A stretch of 43,803 nucleotides of DNA from the NCBI GenBank assembly GCA_002890675.1, contig PEFW01000022.1, positions 1 to 43,803 of the forward strand. The letters run 5' to 3'. Shown here in pieces: positions 19,414 through 29,407 of this stretch. The translations under genes were made by a program, and so were the position numbers. This DNA comes from Candidatus Methylaffinis lahnbergensis. GTDB lineage: Bacteria; Pseudomonadota; Alphaproteobacteria; Rhizobiales; Beijerinckiaceae. The notes under the pieces were generated by a model. The model was not told the DNA's origin, made no database searches, and saw nothing but the letters and a program-made list of their open reading frames with translations. Every line of letters begins with the position of its first letter. Position 1 is the first letter of the stretch.

Positions 19414-20942
19414 TGGAGATCCGCGCCGCGGAAATTTCCGCGATCCTCAAGAACGAGATCGCGAACTTTGGCAATGAAGCAGAGGTGACCGAGGTTGGCC
19501 AGGTCCTCTCGGTCGGGGACGGCATAGCCCGCGTCTATGGCCTCGACAACGTCCAGGCCGGCGAAATGGTCGAGTTCGAGAACGGCGTGCGGGGCATGGC
19601 CCTGAACCTCGAGAGCGACAATGTCGGCATTGTCATTTTCGGCAGCGACCGCCACATCAAGGAAGGCCAGACAGTCAAGCGGACCGGCGCGATTGTCGAT
19701 GTTCCGATTGGCAAGGGGCTGCTCGGCCGCGTCGTCGACGCGCTCGGCAATCCAATCGACGGCAAGGGCCCGATTCACGCGGAAAAGCGCGCTCGCGTCG
19801 ATGTCAAGGCGCCGGGCATTATTCCGCGCAAATCCGTGCACGAGCCGATGGCGACCGGGCTCAAGGCGATCGACGCCCTGATCCCGATCGGGCGCGGCCA
19901 GCGCGAACTGATCATCGGCGACCGCCAGACCGGCAAGACTGCGCTGGCGCTCGATACCATCCTCAATCAAAAGCCGCTGAACCAGGGCAGCGACGAAAAC
20001 CTCAAGCTCTATTGCGTCTATGTCGCGGTCGGACAGAAACGCTCGACCGTCGCGCAATTCGTGAAAGTACTGGAAGAGCAGGGCGCGCTGCCCTATTCGA
20101 TCATTGTCGCGGCGACCGCGTCCGATCCGGCCCCGATGCAGTTCCTTGCTCCATTCGCCGGTTGCGCGATGGGCGAATATTTCCGCGACAATGCGATGCA
20201 CGCGCTGATCGTCTACGACGATCTCTCGAAGCAAGCCGTCGCCTACCGCCAGATGTCGCTTTTGTTGCGCCGCCCCCCGGGACGCGAGGCCTATCCGGGC
20301 GATGTGTTCTATCTGCATTCCCGGCTGCTCGAACGCGCGGCGAAACTCAACGTGGAAAATGGCGGAGGCTCTCTCACCGCGCTGCCGGTGATCGAAACGC
20401 AAGCCAACGACGTTTCGGCCTATATTCCGACGAATGTGATTTCGATCACCGACGGCCAGATCTTTCTTGAGACCGATCTCTTCTATCAAGGTATTAGGCC
20501 CGCCGTGAATGTCGGCCTTTCGGTCTCGCGCGTCGGCTCCTCGGCGCAAACCAAAGCGATGAAGAAGGTCGCGGGCAGGATCAAGGGCGAACTCGCGCAA
20601 TACCGCGAAATGGCGGCTTTCGCGCAATTCGGCTCCGACCTCGACGCGACGACCCAGCGCTTGCTCGCACGCGGCGCGCGCTTGACCGAGCTTTTAAAGC
20701 AGGCGCAGTTCTCGCCTTTGAAGATGGAAGAACAGGTGTGCGTGATCTATGCGGGGGTCAACGGTTATCTCGATGCGTTTCCGGTCGACCGGGTGCGGGC
20801 CTTTGAGGACGGGCTCCTCGCGCTCTTGCGCGCGAGCCACGCCGGTCTCCTCGATGCGATTCGAACTTCAAAGGATATTTCCGAAGAGTCCGGTGCAAAA
20901 CTCAAATCGATTGTCGATGCCTATGCCAAGAACTTTGCTTGA
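19413..20942 (+). CDS. atpA: F1 ATP synthase alpha subunit
   Basis: Non-catalytic nucleotide-binding subunit of the F1 hexamer, 509 aa, full length. The P-loop GDRQTGKT is at 169-176; [34 protein letters not shown] and the arginine-finger region [14 protein letters not shown] are all present. It overlaps atpH by one base of its ATG and is followed by atpG after 54 bases. The order delta-alpha-gamma-beta-epsilon without the Fo genes is normal for alphaproteobacteria, where atpIBEF lie elsewhere. Confidence 0.98.
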   Translation: MEIRAAEISAILKNEIANFGNEAEVTEVGQVLSVGDGIARVYGLDNVQAGEMVEFENGVRGMALNLESDNVGIVIFGSDRHIKEGQTVKRTGAIVDVPIGKGLLGRVVDALGNPIDGKGPIHAEKRARVDVKAPGIIPRKSVHEPMATGLKAIDALIPIGRGQRELIIGDRQTGKTALALDTILNQKPLNQGSDENLKLYCVYVAVGQKRSTVAQFVKVLEEQGALPYSIIVAATASDPAPMQFLAPFAGCAMGEYFRDNAMHALIVYDDLSKQAVAYRQMSLLLRRPPGREAYPGDVFYLHSRLLERAAKLNVENGGGSLTALPVIETQANDVSAYIPTNVISITDGQIFLETDLFYQGIRPAVNVGLSVSRVGSSAQTKAMKKVAGRIKGELAQYREMAAFAQFGSDLDATTQRLLARGARLTELLKQAQFSPLKMEEQVCVIYAGVNGYLDAFPVDRVRAFEDGLLALLRASHAGLLDAIRTSKDISEESGAKLKSIVDAYAKNFA

Positions 20943-20996
20943 TCGAGAATTTCGCTTGAATTGGCGGCGCCAGGATAGAGGTGAAGCGGATAGACC

Positions 20997-21875
20997 ATGC
21001 CGTCGTTGAAGGATCTGCGCAACCGGATCGCCTCCGTCAAAGCGACACAAAAGATCACCAAGGCCATGCAGATGGTCGCGGCGGCGAAACTGCGGCGCAC
21101 ACAGACGGCGGCTGTATCGGCGCGTCCTTACGCCGACCGGATGGAAAGGGTTTTGGCCAATCTCGCCGCCTCGATCGCGACGAGGGGCCAAGTTCCGGCG
21201 CTGCTCGGAGGCGGCGGCGACAGCGTCCATCTCTTGGTCGTCTGTACCGCCGAACGCGGTCTATGCGGCGCTTTCAATGCCTCGATCGCGCGGCTCGCGC
21301 GCGAGGCGGCGCTGTCGCTCATGGGGCAAGGCAAGACGGTTAAGATCCTTTGTGTCGGCAAGAAAGGCCATGACATCCTGCGCCGGCAATTTGGGGGCCA
21401 GATCATCGAGGTGATCGACCTTCGCGCCGTACGCACGCTCGGCTTCGGGGATGCCGACGCGATCGGCCGCAAGATCGTTGCGTTGCATCAGGCTGGCGAA
21501 TTCGACGTAGGCACTTTGTATTTCTCGCGGTTCAAGTCGGTCATTGCGCAGATTCCGACCGCCCAGCAGCTTATTCCTGTCGCCGCCCTCCCGCCGGAGG
21601 AGAAAGCGGGGCAACCGCGGGCGGCTTATGAGTACGAGCCAGACGAGGAAGAAATTCTCGCGGCGCTGCTGCCGCGCAACATTTCGATTCAAGTTTTGCG
21701 GGCGCTGCTTGAAAATGCGGCGTCCGAACAAGGCGCGCGGATGAGCGCGATGGATAGCGCCTCGCGCAATGCCGGCGAAATGATCAAGAAGCAAACCATG
21801 ACGTATAATCGCTCGCGCCAGGCGATGATCACTAAGGAACTGATCGAGATCATCTCCGGCGCCGAAGCGCTTTAG
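20997..21875 (+). CDS. atpG: F1 ATP synthase gamma subunit
   Basis: Central rotor shaft of F1, 292 aa. The N-terminal coiled-coil strand begins [20 protein letters not shown] and [13 protein letters not shown]; the [19 protein letters not shown] motif and the C-terminal [20 protein letters not shown] and [17 protein letters not shown] helix are diagnostic. It has a GAGGTGAAG ribosome site. It ends 27 bases before atpD. Confidence 0.97.
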   Translation: MPSLKDLRNRIASVKATQKITKAMQMVAAAKLRRTQTAAVSARPYADRMERVLANLAASIATRGQVPALLGGGGDSVHLLVVCTAERGLCGAFNASIARLAREAALSLMGQGKTVKILCVGKKGHDILRRQFGGQIIEVIDLRAVRTLGFGDADAIGRKIVALHQAGEFDVGTLYFSRFKSVIAQIPTAQQLIPVAALPPEEKAGQPRAAYEYEPDEEEILAALLPRNISIQVLRALLENAASEQGARMSAMDSASRNAGEMIKKQTMTYNRSRQAMITKELIEIISGAEAL

Positions 21876-23354
<1,479 letters not shown>

Positions 23355-23432
23355 GACCAGCCGGGACCGCAGTCGCCAGGCGAACGTTGCGCCGTACAAT
23401 CGGAATACCGAAACTCCATCCGGGAGCATGCG

Positions 23433-23834
23433 ATGGCGGCTTTTCACCTTGAACTCGTTTCTCCCGAAAAACTCGTCTTTTCGGGAGAGGTCGAAGCCGT
23501 GGCCGTTCCGGGGACGGAAGGCGAATTCACCGTCCTCAAGGACCATGCGCCCTTGATCGCGATGATGAAGCCAGGGGTTGTCGTGATCGAGGAGGCGCCC
23601 GCAAAAAAACTGCGTCTCTTCGTGCCCGGCGGCTTCGCCGAGGTCGCGCCTTCGGGCCTCACCATCCTCGCGGACAAAGCGCTTCCCCTGCCGGAACTCG
23701 ACGCCGCCACGCTCGATGTGGAGGTTGGCAACGTCGAAGAGGAAATCGCCGGCGCCAAAGGAAACGAGGCGCGCCGGATGGCGGTGGAAAAGCGCGATCA
23801 GCTGCGCGAATTAAGGGCCGTGCTTAAGATCTGA
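23433..23834 (+). CDS. atpC: F1 ATP synthase epsilon subunit
   Basis: Rotor/inhibitor subunit, 133 aa. It starts [20 protein letters not shown] and has [20 protein letters not shown] and the [19 protein letters not shown] strand, typical of the N-terminal beta-sandwich; the short helical C-terminus ([20 protein letters not shown]) is compatible with the alphaproteobacterial form. It is the last gene of the operon. I see no clear terminator hairpin in the 67 bases after it, before the convergent cupredoxin gene. Confidence 0.95.
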   Translation: MAAFHLELVSPEKLVFSGEVEAVAVPGTEGEFTVLKDHAPLIAMMKPGVVVIEEAPAKKLRLFVPGGFAEVAPSGLTILADKALPLPELDAATLDVEVGNVEEEIAGAKGNEARRMAVEKRDQLRELRAVLKI

Positions 23835-23901
23835 ACGGCGGCAAACGCGCCACCGGGCGGTTCGAGGAGTAGCTGTCCCAGCCGCCTCCGATGCTCGCGC
23901 C

Positions 23902-24261
23902 TCACGGCGTGACCACGATCTTGCCTTGCATTTGCGGATGCAGGCCGCAAGAATAGCCGTAGGTTCCCGCCTTCGCGAAGGTGAATTCAAACGTGTCGTC
24001 CGTATCGAGCGCCTTGGAATGGAACTCGCCCTTGCCGCCGACGACGCTGTGGGGAATGTCATCACGATTGCGGAAGACGATTGTCGTCCCGGCTTTCACC
24101 GTGAGCTCCTTGGGCGTAAAGGCGAAATTGTCGATATCCACCTCGGTACCGGCGGCGACTGCGGGAAGGGTCAAAATGACGCCGAGGGCGGTGGTGGTAA
24201 CAAGAAGACACAAACCCAAGCACCACACGCGGGAGCGGTTCGTTTTGGTCAAGTTGCGCAT
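23902..24261 (-). CDS. Exported cupredoxin (amicyanin/pseudoazurin-like)
   Basis: 119-aa periplasmic blue-copper-type protein. A Sec signal (about residues 12-37) precedes one cupredoxin domain: DIDNFAFTPKELTVKAGTTI, then DIPHSVVG with H71, and YGYSCGLHPQMQGKIVV with C105, H108 and M111, a complete type 1 copper site. It probably carries electrons or buffers copper; the partner is unknown. The frame is open much further upstream, but the ATG at 24261 has an AAGGAAAC ribosome site and starts the signal. It is 26 bases downstream of the phosphoesterase gene, so they form an operon. Confidence 0.88.
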   Translation of the reverse strand: MRNLTKTNRSRVWCLGLCLLVTTTALGVILTLPAVAAGTEVDIDNFAFTPKELTVKAGTTIVFRNRDDIPHSVVGGKGEFHSKALDTDDTFEFTFAKAGTYGYSCGLHPQMQGKIVVTP

Positions 24262-24287
24262 GTTGGTTTCCTTTTGCGAGAGCGGGT

Positions 24288-25241
24288 TTAGCTCGCGGCA
24301 AGCGGTGTATCGGTGATCGCGAGGTGTTGTTTTCCGCGCCGGACCGAGACGCTCGTTACTCCAAGCAAAGTGCGCAGCTTTTCGGCCGGCACTAGCATCG
24401 GCCCGGGCGAAGCGGCGCTCCCAGGCGCGGGCTGCGGGAAGGCGGTCGACATCGCTGTATGGAAGGTGACATTGCCTTCCACCTTTTGCATCAATTGATG
24501 GATATGGCCATTGAGCACGGTGACCGAGCCGAACCGCTTGAGAAGAGCGAGCGCGCGTGCCGAATCCTCCGTGCCCCAGCCCCATTCCGGATAAACGGTC
24601 CAGAGCGGAATATGCGCGAAGACGACGATCGGCGTTGACGCGGGCTTGCCTTTGAGGTCGCCCGCAAGCCAAGCCAATTGCTCGTCGCCGAGCGAGCCCA
24701 TTCCGCCAGATTTCAAATTGGCGACGTTGACAAGGCCGATGAAGTGTACGCCGCCTTGATCGAAGGCAAACCAGCCGGTGCCCTTGGTGTTCTTGCCATG
24801 GCGTTCGAGATAGGCTTGGCCATCGTTCTCGTCGATAATATCGTGCTCGCCCGGCACGTAATGTACATCGAGCCCGGCTTCGCCGATGACTCTTTCCGCA
24901 TCGTCGAATTGCCCGGGCTTCGAGAGATGGGTGATGTCGCCGGTGTGGATCATGAAGGCGGGCTTAACGGACAGCTCGTTAACCTTGGCGATCGCTTCCT
25001 TCAAGGTCCCGAGCGCATCCGGATTGGCTGGCTTGTTGAAACCGACATGGCTATCCGAAATCTGCAGGAAGCTGAAGCCGGTCACGGCTTTTTCGGTTGC
25101 CTGGGCCGCGCCGATGCCGAGGAGTTGCGAGGATTTGGGCACGCCGCCACTGAGCGTCCAGATGACCCCGGTGCCGGCCCAGATCATGCATTCGAGCGCG
25201 CCGCGCCGGTCGATCCCTGTGCCTTGCTTGTTGTCCGACAT
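24288..25241 (-). CDS. Exported calcineurin-like metallophosphoesterase
   Basis: 317-aa binuclear metal phosphoesterase of unknown substrate. Motifs in order: ISDSHVG (D63, H65), MIHTGDITH (D102), the third motif as VPGEHD (131-134), FAHIPL and NGHIHQL. GEHD replaces the common GNHD, so the metal-bridging asparagine is glutamate, a variant I associate with a subgroup of this family. The N-terminus IDRRGALECMIWAGTGVIW looks like a Tat signal with twin arginines. The start at 25241 (MSDNK) is preferred over 25274. It is the upstream gene of the cupredoxin operon, so both products probably work in the periplasm. Confidence 0.85.
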   Translation of the reverse strand: MSDNKQGTGIDRRGALECMIWAGTGVIWTLSGGVPKSSQLLGIGAAQATEKAVTGFSFLQISDSHVGFNKPANPDALGTLKEAIAKVNELSVKPAFMIHTGDITHLSKPGQFDDAERVIGEAGLDVHYVPGEHDIIDENDGQAYLERHGKNTKGTGWFAFDQGGVHFIGLVNVANLKSGGMGSLGDEQLAWLAGDLKGKPASTPIVVFAHIPLWTVYPEWGWGTEDSARALALLKRFGSVTVLNGHIHQLMQKVEGNVTFHTAMSTAFPQPAPGSAASPGPMLVPAEKLRTLLGVTSVSVRRGKQHLAITDTPLAAS

Positions 25242-25436
25242 GTTTGGTCTCCATCCATAGCGGCTTAGCGCCATTGCTATGAAGGAGACTTCGCGGCGCG
25301 CCTATTTATTCCCGGTGCCTTGCAAAATTCTCGCGGGCCATTGCCGTCTCGCCCTCGGGCATTGCCGTCGCGCGCGAAACGGAACGGAAGAGATGCCACA
25401 TCGTTTTGCTGACGAAACAACAATCGAAGAGAAAGA

Positions 25437-26225
25437 ATGATGCTACTTCGCAGAGACGGCCTTGACGTGATCGCCATTCCACAGCCGAGCCACACCTGGC
25501 TTTCCGGCCAGATGGCGCGGGCGTGGGGCAACGAGCACTTCGCGACGCCGATGCCCAACGACGAGGTTTGCCTCGCCGCCGAGCAGCACGACATCGGTTG
25601 GCTGGACTGGGAAATGACGCCCGCGCTCGATGCTGGGAGCGGCCTCCCGCAGGAGTTTTTCAGGGTACCCTCGGAGCTGCACATTGCGATCTGGCGCAAA
25701 GGTGTGCGCCGTGCTCGTGTATTTGGGCGCTATCCCGCGCTCTTGGTGTCGCTTCACGCCGATACGATCTATGCGCGCCATTTCGATTTCGCCAAGGCGA
25801 GCCCGGAGAATGCGGAGGCCGTGCGCGATTTTCTCGGCGAACAGCATCGCTTTCAGGCGCGGACGGCGGCCTCCATGCAGGCAGATCCGAAGCTCGCGGA
25901 GCAGGCATCGCCAGAAACCATCGAGCATAACCGGCTGTTGATCGCGGCCCTCGATCGGATGTCGCTCGAAATCTGCTGGGGCGTGAAAAAAGAAATCAAG
26001 ATCCAGAATGTGCCAACAGCGGGGGCTGGAACGACAGAACTCCGTATGCAGCCCCGCGACGGCGAAGACATCGTCCTCGATCCCTGGCCTTTCCGGACGG
26101 CCAGCGTCGCGGTTCGCACTGAGGGCAAGCGCCTGCGCGGGCGGTTCGCGACGGAGGCAGACCTCCATCGGGCGCTGGACGAGGCCGAAGCCGCATTGGT
26201 GACCGCCGTGCTGCACAGGGCTTGA
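25437..26225 (+). CDS. DUF3891 family protein
   Basis: 262-aa soluble protein of unknown function. It opens MMLLRRDGLDVIAIPQPSHT, then WLSGQMARAWGNEHF, AAEQHDIGWLDWE and a long helical middle with conserved H residues (LVSLHADTIYARHF), as I know DUF3891. The histidine/aspartate-rich pattern (H18, H51-D52, H107) hints at an HD-like metal-dependent fold, but that is inference. It is divergent from the phosphoesterase gene by 195 bases. Confidence 0.78.
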   Translation: MMLLRRDGLDVIAIPQPSHTWLSGQMARAWGNEHFATPMPNDEVCLAAEQHDIGWLDWEMTPALDAGSGLPQEFFRVPSELHIAIWRKGVRRARVFGRYPALLVSLHADTIYARHFDFAKASPENAEAVRDFLGEQHRFQARTAASMQADPKLAEQASPETIEHNRLLIAALDRMSLEICWGVKKEIKIQNVPTAGAGTTELRMQPRDGEDIVLDPWPFRTASVAVRTEGKRLRGRFATEADLHRALDEAEAALVTAVLHRA

Positions 26226-26321
26226 GGCCGCCTAGCCCCATCGCCCGCGCGGCTTTGCGATTGTGTCCGCCGCCGCGGAAAATGCTAAAGACCAAGTCGG
26301 AAACTTCTAACGTGAACGCCA

Positions 26322-28124
26322 ATGCAACCACCGCTTTTGCTGTTGCAGGATATTGCGCTGACCTTCGGCGGCGAGCCGTTGCTGGAGGCCGCTTCGCTTT
26401 CGGTCCCGGCCGGAGAACGCTTGTGCCTCGTCGGGCGCAATGGTTCGGGTAAGTCGACGCTGTTGAAAATCGCGGCGGGCCTCATCGAGCCAGACAGCGG
26501 GATGCGTTTCCTTCAGCCTGGGGTCAATTTGCGATATCTGGCGCAGGAGCCCGATCTTTCCGGCTACGGCGACGCGCGCGCCTATGTCGAGGCGGGCCTT
26601 GGCCCAACCCATGATCGGCATCGCGCAACGACGCTGTTGAACGAATTGGGGCTAAGCGGCGAGGAAGATCCGGCACGGCTATCGGGCGGCGAGGCGAAGC
26701 GCGTCGCGCTCGCCCACGTGCTGGCGCCAAAGCCCGATATTTTGCTCCTCGACGAGCCGACCAATCATCTCGATCTGCCGGCGATCGAATGGCTCGAGGC
26801 GGAACTCGAAGGCGCGCGATCCGCGCTGGTCATCGTCAGTCATGACCGAAGATTCTTGCAGAATCTTTCGCGGAACACCGTCTGGCTCGATCGCGGCCGA
26901 ACCCGTTTTCTCGCGCGCGGATTTTCGCAGTTCGAGGCCTGGCGCGATTCCGCGCTCGTAGACGAGGAGCGCGCCGTGCATAAGCTCGATCGCAAGATCG
27001 CCGCCGAGGAACACTGGCTGCGCTACGGCGTTACCGCGCGGCGCAAGCGCAACCAGAAACGTCTTGAAGGCCTTGCGGCGATGCGCACCGCGCGGCGCCA
27101 GCGGGGTGCCTTCACCGAACTGCGGCTCGAAGCAAGCGACGCGGATATTTCCGGCGAGCTCGTCATCGAAGCCAAGGAGGTAGCGAAAACCTTTGGCGAG
27201 CGCGTGATCGTCAAGAATTTTTCGACCCGCATTCTGCGCGGCGATCGTCTCGGCCTGGTCGGCGCCAATGGCGCGGGCAAGACGACGCTCGTCAACCTCT
27301 TGACCGGCACCTTGGCCCCGGACCGGGGCTCCATCCGGCATGGCGCCAATCTTGTTCTGGCAACGCTCGACCAGGGCCGCGCCAGCCTCGATGCGGCAGC
27401 GATCTTGCGGGACGCGCTCACTGGCGGCAGCGATTTCGTCGAGATCAACGGCGAGCGCAAACATGTCATCGGGTATATGAAGGATTTTTTGTTCGGCTCG
27501 GAACAGGCGCGCACGCCGATCGAACGTCTCTCGGGAGGCGAACGCGGAAGGCTGATGCTCGCGCGGGCCTTGGCCCGGCCATCCAATCTCCTCGTCCTCG
27601 ACGAGCCGACCAACGACCTCGATCTCGAAACGCTCGATCTCTTGCAGGAAATGCTCGCCAACTACAAAGGGACCCTTTTGATCGTTAGCCATGATCGCGA
27701 TTTTCTCGACCGGGTGACGACATCAGTGCTCGCCGCGGAGGGAGGCGGCCGCTGGATTGAATATGCCGGTGGCTATTCGGACATGCTGGCACAACGCGGC
27801 GCGAGGGTTGGCGTGGTGCCAGTTTTGGCCGCGCCCGCGGCCTATAAGGACAAGCCGACAACCGCCGCCGTTCAAGCGCATAGGGCGAAGCCGCGCCTCT
27901 CTTCAAGGGAAAGGAAGGTCCTCGATAATCTGCCTGTACGTATCGAGGAACTGCGCGTTCTCAAGGCAAGGCTCCAGTCCCTGCTCGACGATACCGGGTT
28001 TTACGCGCGTGACCCTGCGAAATTCGCGGAAGTTTCGGCGGTCTTCGCGAAAGCCGAGGCAGCGCTAGACCAGGCCGAAGGGGAATGGCTTCGGCTCGCA
28101 ATCCTTCGCGAGGAGAGTGCGTAG
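26322..28124 (+). CDS. uup: ABC-F ATPase (Uup-like)
   Basis: 600-aa cytoplasmic protein with two ABC domains and no membrane part, of the ABC-F class acting on ribosomes or branched DNA/RNA. Walker A1 is GRNGSGKST (38-46), signature LSGGEAKRVALAHVL, Walker B LLLDEPTNHLDL; the linker is charged (ARRKRNQKRLEG); Walker A2 is GANGAGKTT, signature LSGGERGRLMLARAL and LVLDEPTNDLDLE. A C-terminal coiled coil (SSRERKVLDNLPVRIEELRV) marks the Uup subgroup over EttA. The stop TAG is where a dead IS5 element is inserted, but removing it still leaves TAG. Confidence 0.9.
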   Translation: MQPPLLLLQDIALTFGGEPLLEAASLSVPAGERLCLVGRNGSGKSTLLKIAAGLIEPDSGMRFLQPGVNLRYLAQEPDLSGYGDARAYVEAGLGPTHDRHRATTLLNELGLSGEEDPARLSGGEAKRVALAHVLAPKPDILLLDEPTNHLDLPAIEWLEAELEGARSALVIVSHDRRFLQNLSRNTVWLDRGRTRFLARGFSQFEAWRDSALVDEERAVHKLDRKIAAEEHWLRYGVTARRKRNQKRLEGLAAMRTARRQRGAFTELRLEASDADISGELVIEAKEVAKTFGERVIVKNFSTRILRGDRLGLVGANGAGKTTLVNLLTGTLAPDRGSIRHGANLVLATLDQGRASLDAAAILRDALTGGSDFVEINGERKHVIGYMKDFLFGSEQARTPIERLSGGERGRLMLARALARPSNLLVLDEPTNDLDLETLDLLQEMLANYKGTLLIVSHDRDFLDRVTTSVLAAEGGGRWIEYAGGYSDMLAQRGARVGVVPVLAAPAAYKDKPTTAAVQAHRAKPRLSSRERKVLDNLPVRIEELRVLKARLQSLLDDTGFYARDPAKFAEVSAVFAKAEAALDQAEGEWLRLAILREESA

Positions 28125-28945
28125 GGCCTGTTGAGTTTGAGGATTCACGGAACGGACTCGACGTGATTCAAGCTCTGAAAGGAGTTTGGCATGGATCGCT
28201 ACTGTTTAGCGGACACCCAGTGGGCGAAGATCGAACCGCTCTGCCTGGGCAAAGCTGCGGACCCTGGCCGAACCGGAGGGGATGGCCGCATGTTTCTTGA
28301 AGCAGTGTTGTGGATCGCGCGCACGGGTCGCCCCTGGCGGGACCTGGCGCCGTCGTTCGGCAACTAGAACTCCGTCTTCAAGCGGTTCCGCGATTGGGTG
28401 TAGCCGATGTTATCAAACCGAGTTTCGACGCTCTCTCTGACGATCCGGAGATGGAATGCGCCATGGTGGACGCCAACATCGTCAAGGTTCACCGCCACGG
28501 GGACCGGGGCAAAAGGGGGACAAAAAGCCAGGCCATGGGCAAGTCCAAGGGTGGCCTAACGACCAAGATTCTCGCGCAGGGAAGCCCTCGGAAATCTGGT
28601 GCGCTTTGTTTTATTGCCGGGCCACGCCACGGCCGGCGCCGCGCTGATCCTAGACATGGCGTTAGGCGGCCGCATCGCCGACAAAGCTTTTGCTTCGAAT
28701 TGGATTATCGCAGACATGAACGAAATTGGCGCGCAAGTTGTCATTTCGCAGCGCCCGCGGCGCAAACACCTGCTCGATATCGACATGGAAGATTACAAAT
28801 GGCGGCATTTGATCGCAAATTTCTTCCGCAAAATCAGAGAGTTCAAACGCATCTCCATGCGCGGCGACAAAACCGACCAAAGCTTCGCCGCCATGATCTA
28901 TGTCGCTTGCCCCGCCATCAATTCTCGATGAATCTCAACAGGCCT
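28124..28945 (+). mobile_element. IS5-family element, IS427 group, inactive
   Basis: An 822-base element. The left end GGGCCTGTTGAG (28124-28135) and right end CTCAACAGGCCT (28934-28945) are inverted with one terminal mismatch. It is flanked by TA on both sides (28122-28123 and 28946-28947), fitting IS5-type target duplication. The transposase inside is broken. Confidence 0.8.
28191..28931 (+). pseudogene. IS5/IS427-group transposase, frameshifted
   Basis: The ATG at 28191 starts MDRYCLADTQWAKIEPLCLG, then GGDGRMFLEAVLWIARTGRP, clear IS427-group sequence. It is interrupted by TAG after SFGN (about 28366) and TAG after RDWV (about 28401). It resumes in a second frame (DALSDDPEMECAMVDANIVK, GKSKGGLTTKILAQ) and then a third (NLVRFVLLPGH to AAMIYVACPAINSR). 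The DDE-type residues are spread over different frames. No product is expected. Confidence 0.88.
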
Positions 28946-28949
28946 TAGT

Positions 28950-29390
28950 GCGGGCGAAGCCAGCCAAGGGTGCCGCCGAGCGAGGCTTGGTGCAACGGAT
29001 GGTGGAGGGAGGGTGGACGTTCTCGATAGCGAGGAGTTCGCATTCGCGGCGGGCGTGGGTGCCGCGCTATTTGGTACCGCGATCGGTGAGAACACGCCGA
29101 GGTCGGCGCCGTTCTCCGCATGGATTGGCACCCGTTTCGGAAACCGGCGGCCATGATCAGCGTCTTGTAATCATGGAACTTGGCGAAGCCGGTCTTGGCA
29201 TAGGTGTCGACAAAGGTTTGCCAATAGACCCGGCCAACTCCTTTCAGCGTGCCCACTTGGAAGGTGTCTCACGCGCCGCAAAGGCCAAGACATTCGGATT
29301 CGAACTCGCCTCACACCACTTTCCCGGCGATCTGAACTCTACTAATTGCCTCGCCGCAAGAGCTCGTTGGAAACGCGAACCCGGCCCAAG
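28950..29390 (-). pseudogene. IS481-family transposase remnant
   Basis: Read on the minus strand in pieces: RVSNELLRRGN (about 29350), then EFESECLGLCGA-stop-DTF (about 29270), then VGTLKGVGRVYWQTFVDTYA and KTGFAKFHDYKT (29256 downwards), then in another frame RVLTDRGTK-stop (about 29090), and ECELLAIENV. These are consecutive blocks of an IS481 integrase-core transposase including the second catalytic aspartate (TDRGT). At least three indels and two stops make it dead. It abuts the IS5 right end. Confidence 0.75.
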
Positions 29391-29407
29391 GCGGTAAGAA
29401 AGCTGGT

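Noticed and set aside
18918..20627. 569-codon minus frame opposite atpH/atpA
   Set aside because: A shadow of the conserved F1 genes caused by high third-position GC; it has no domain of its own.
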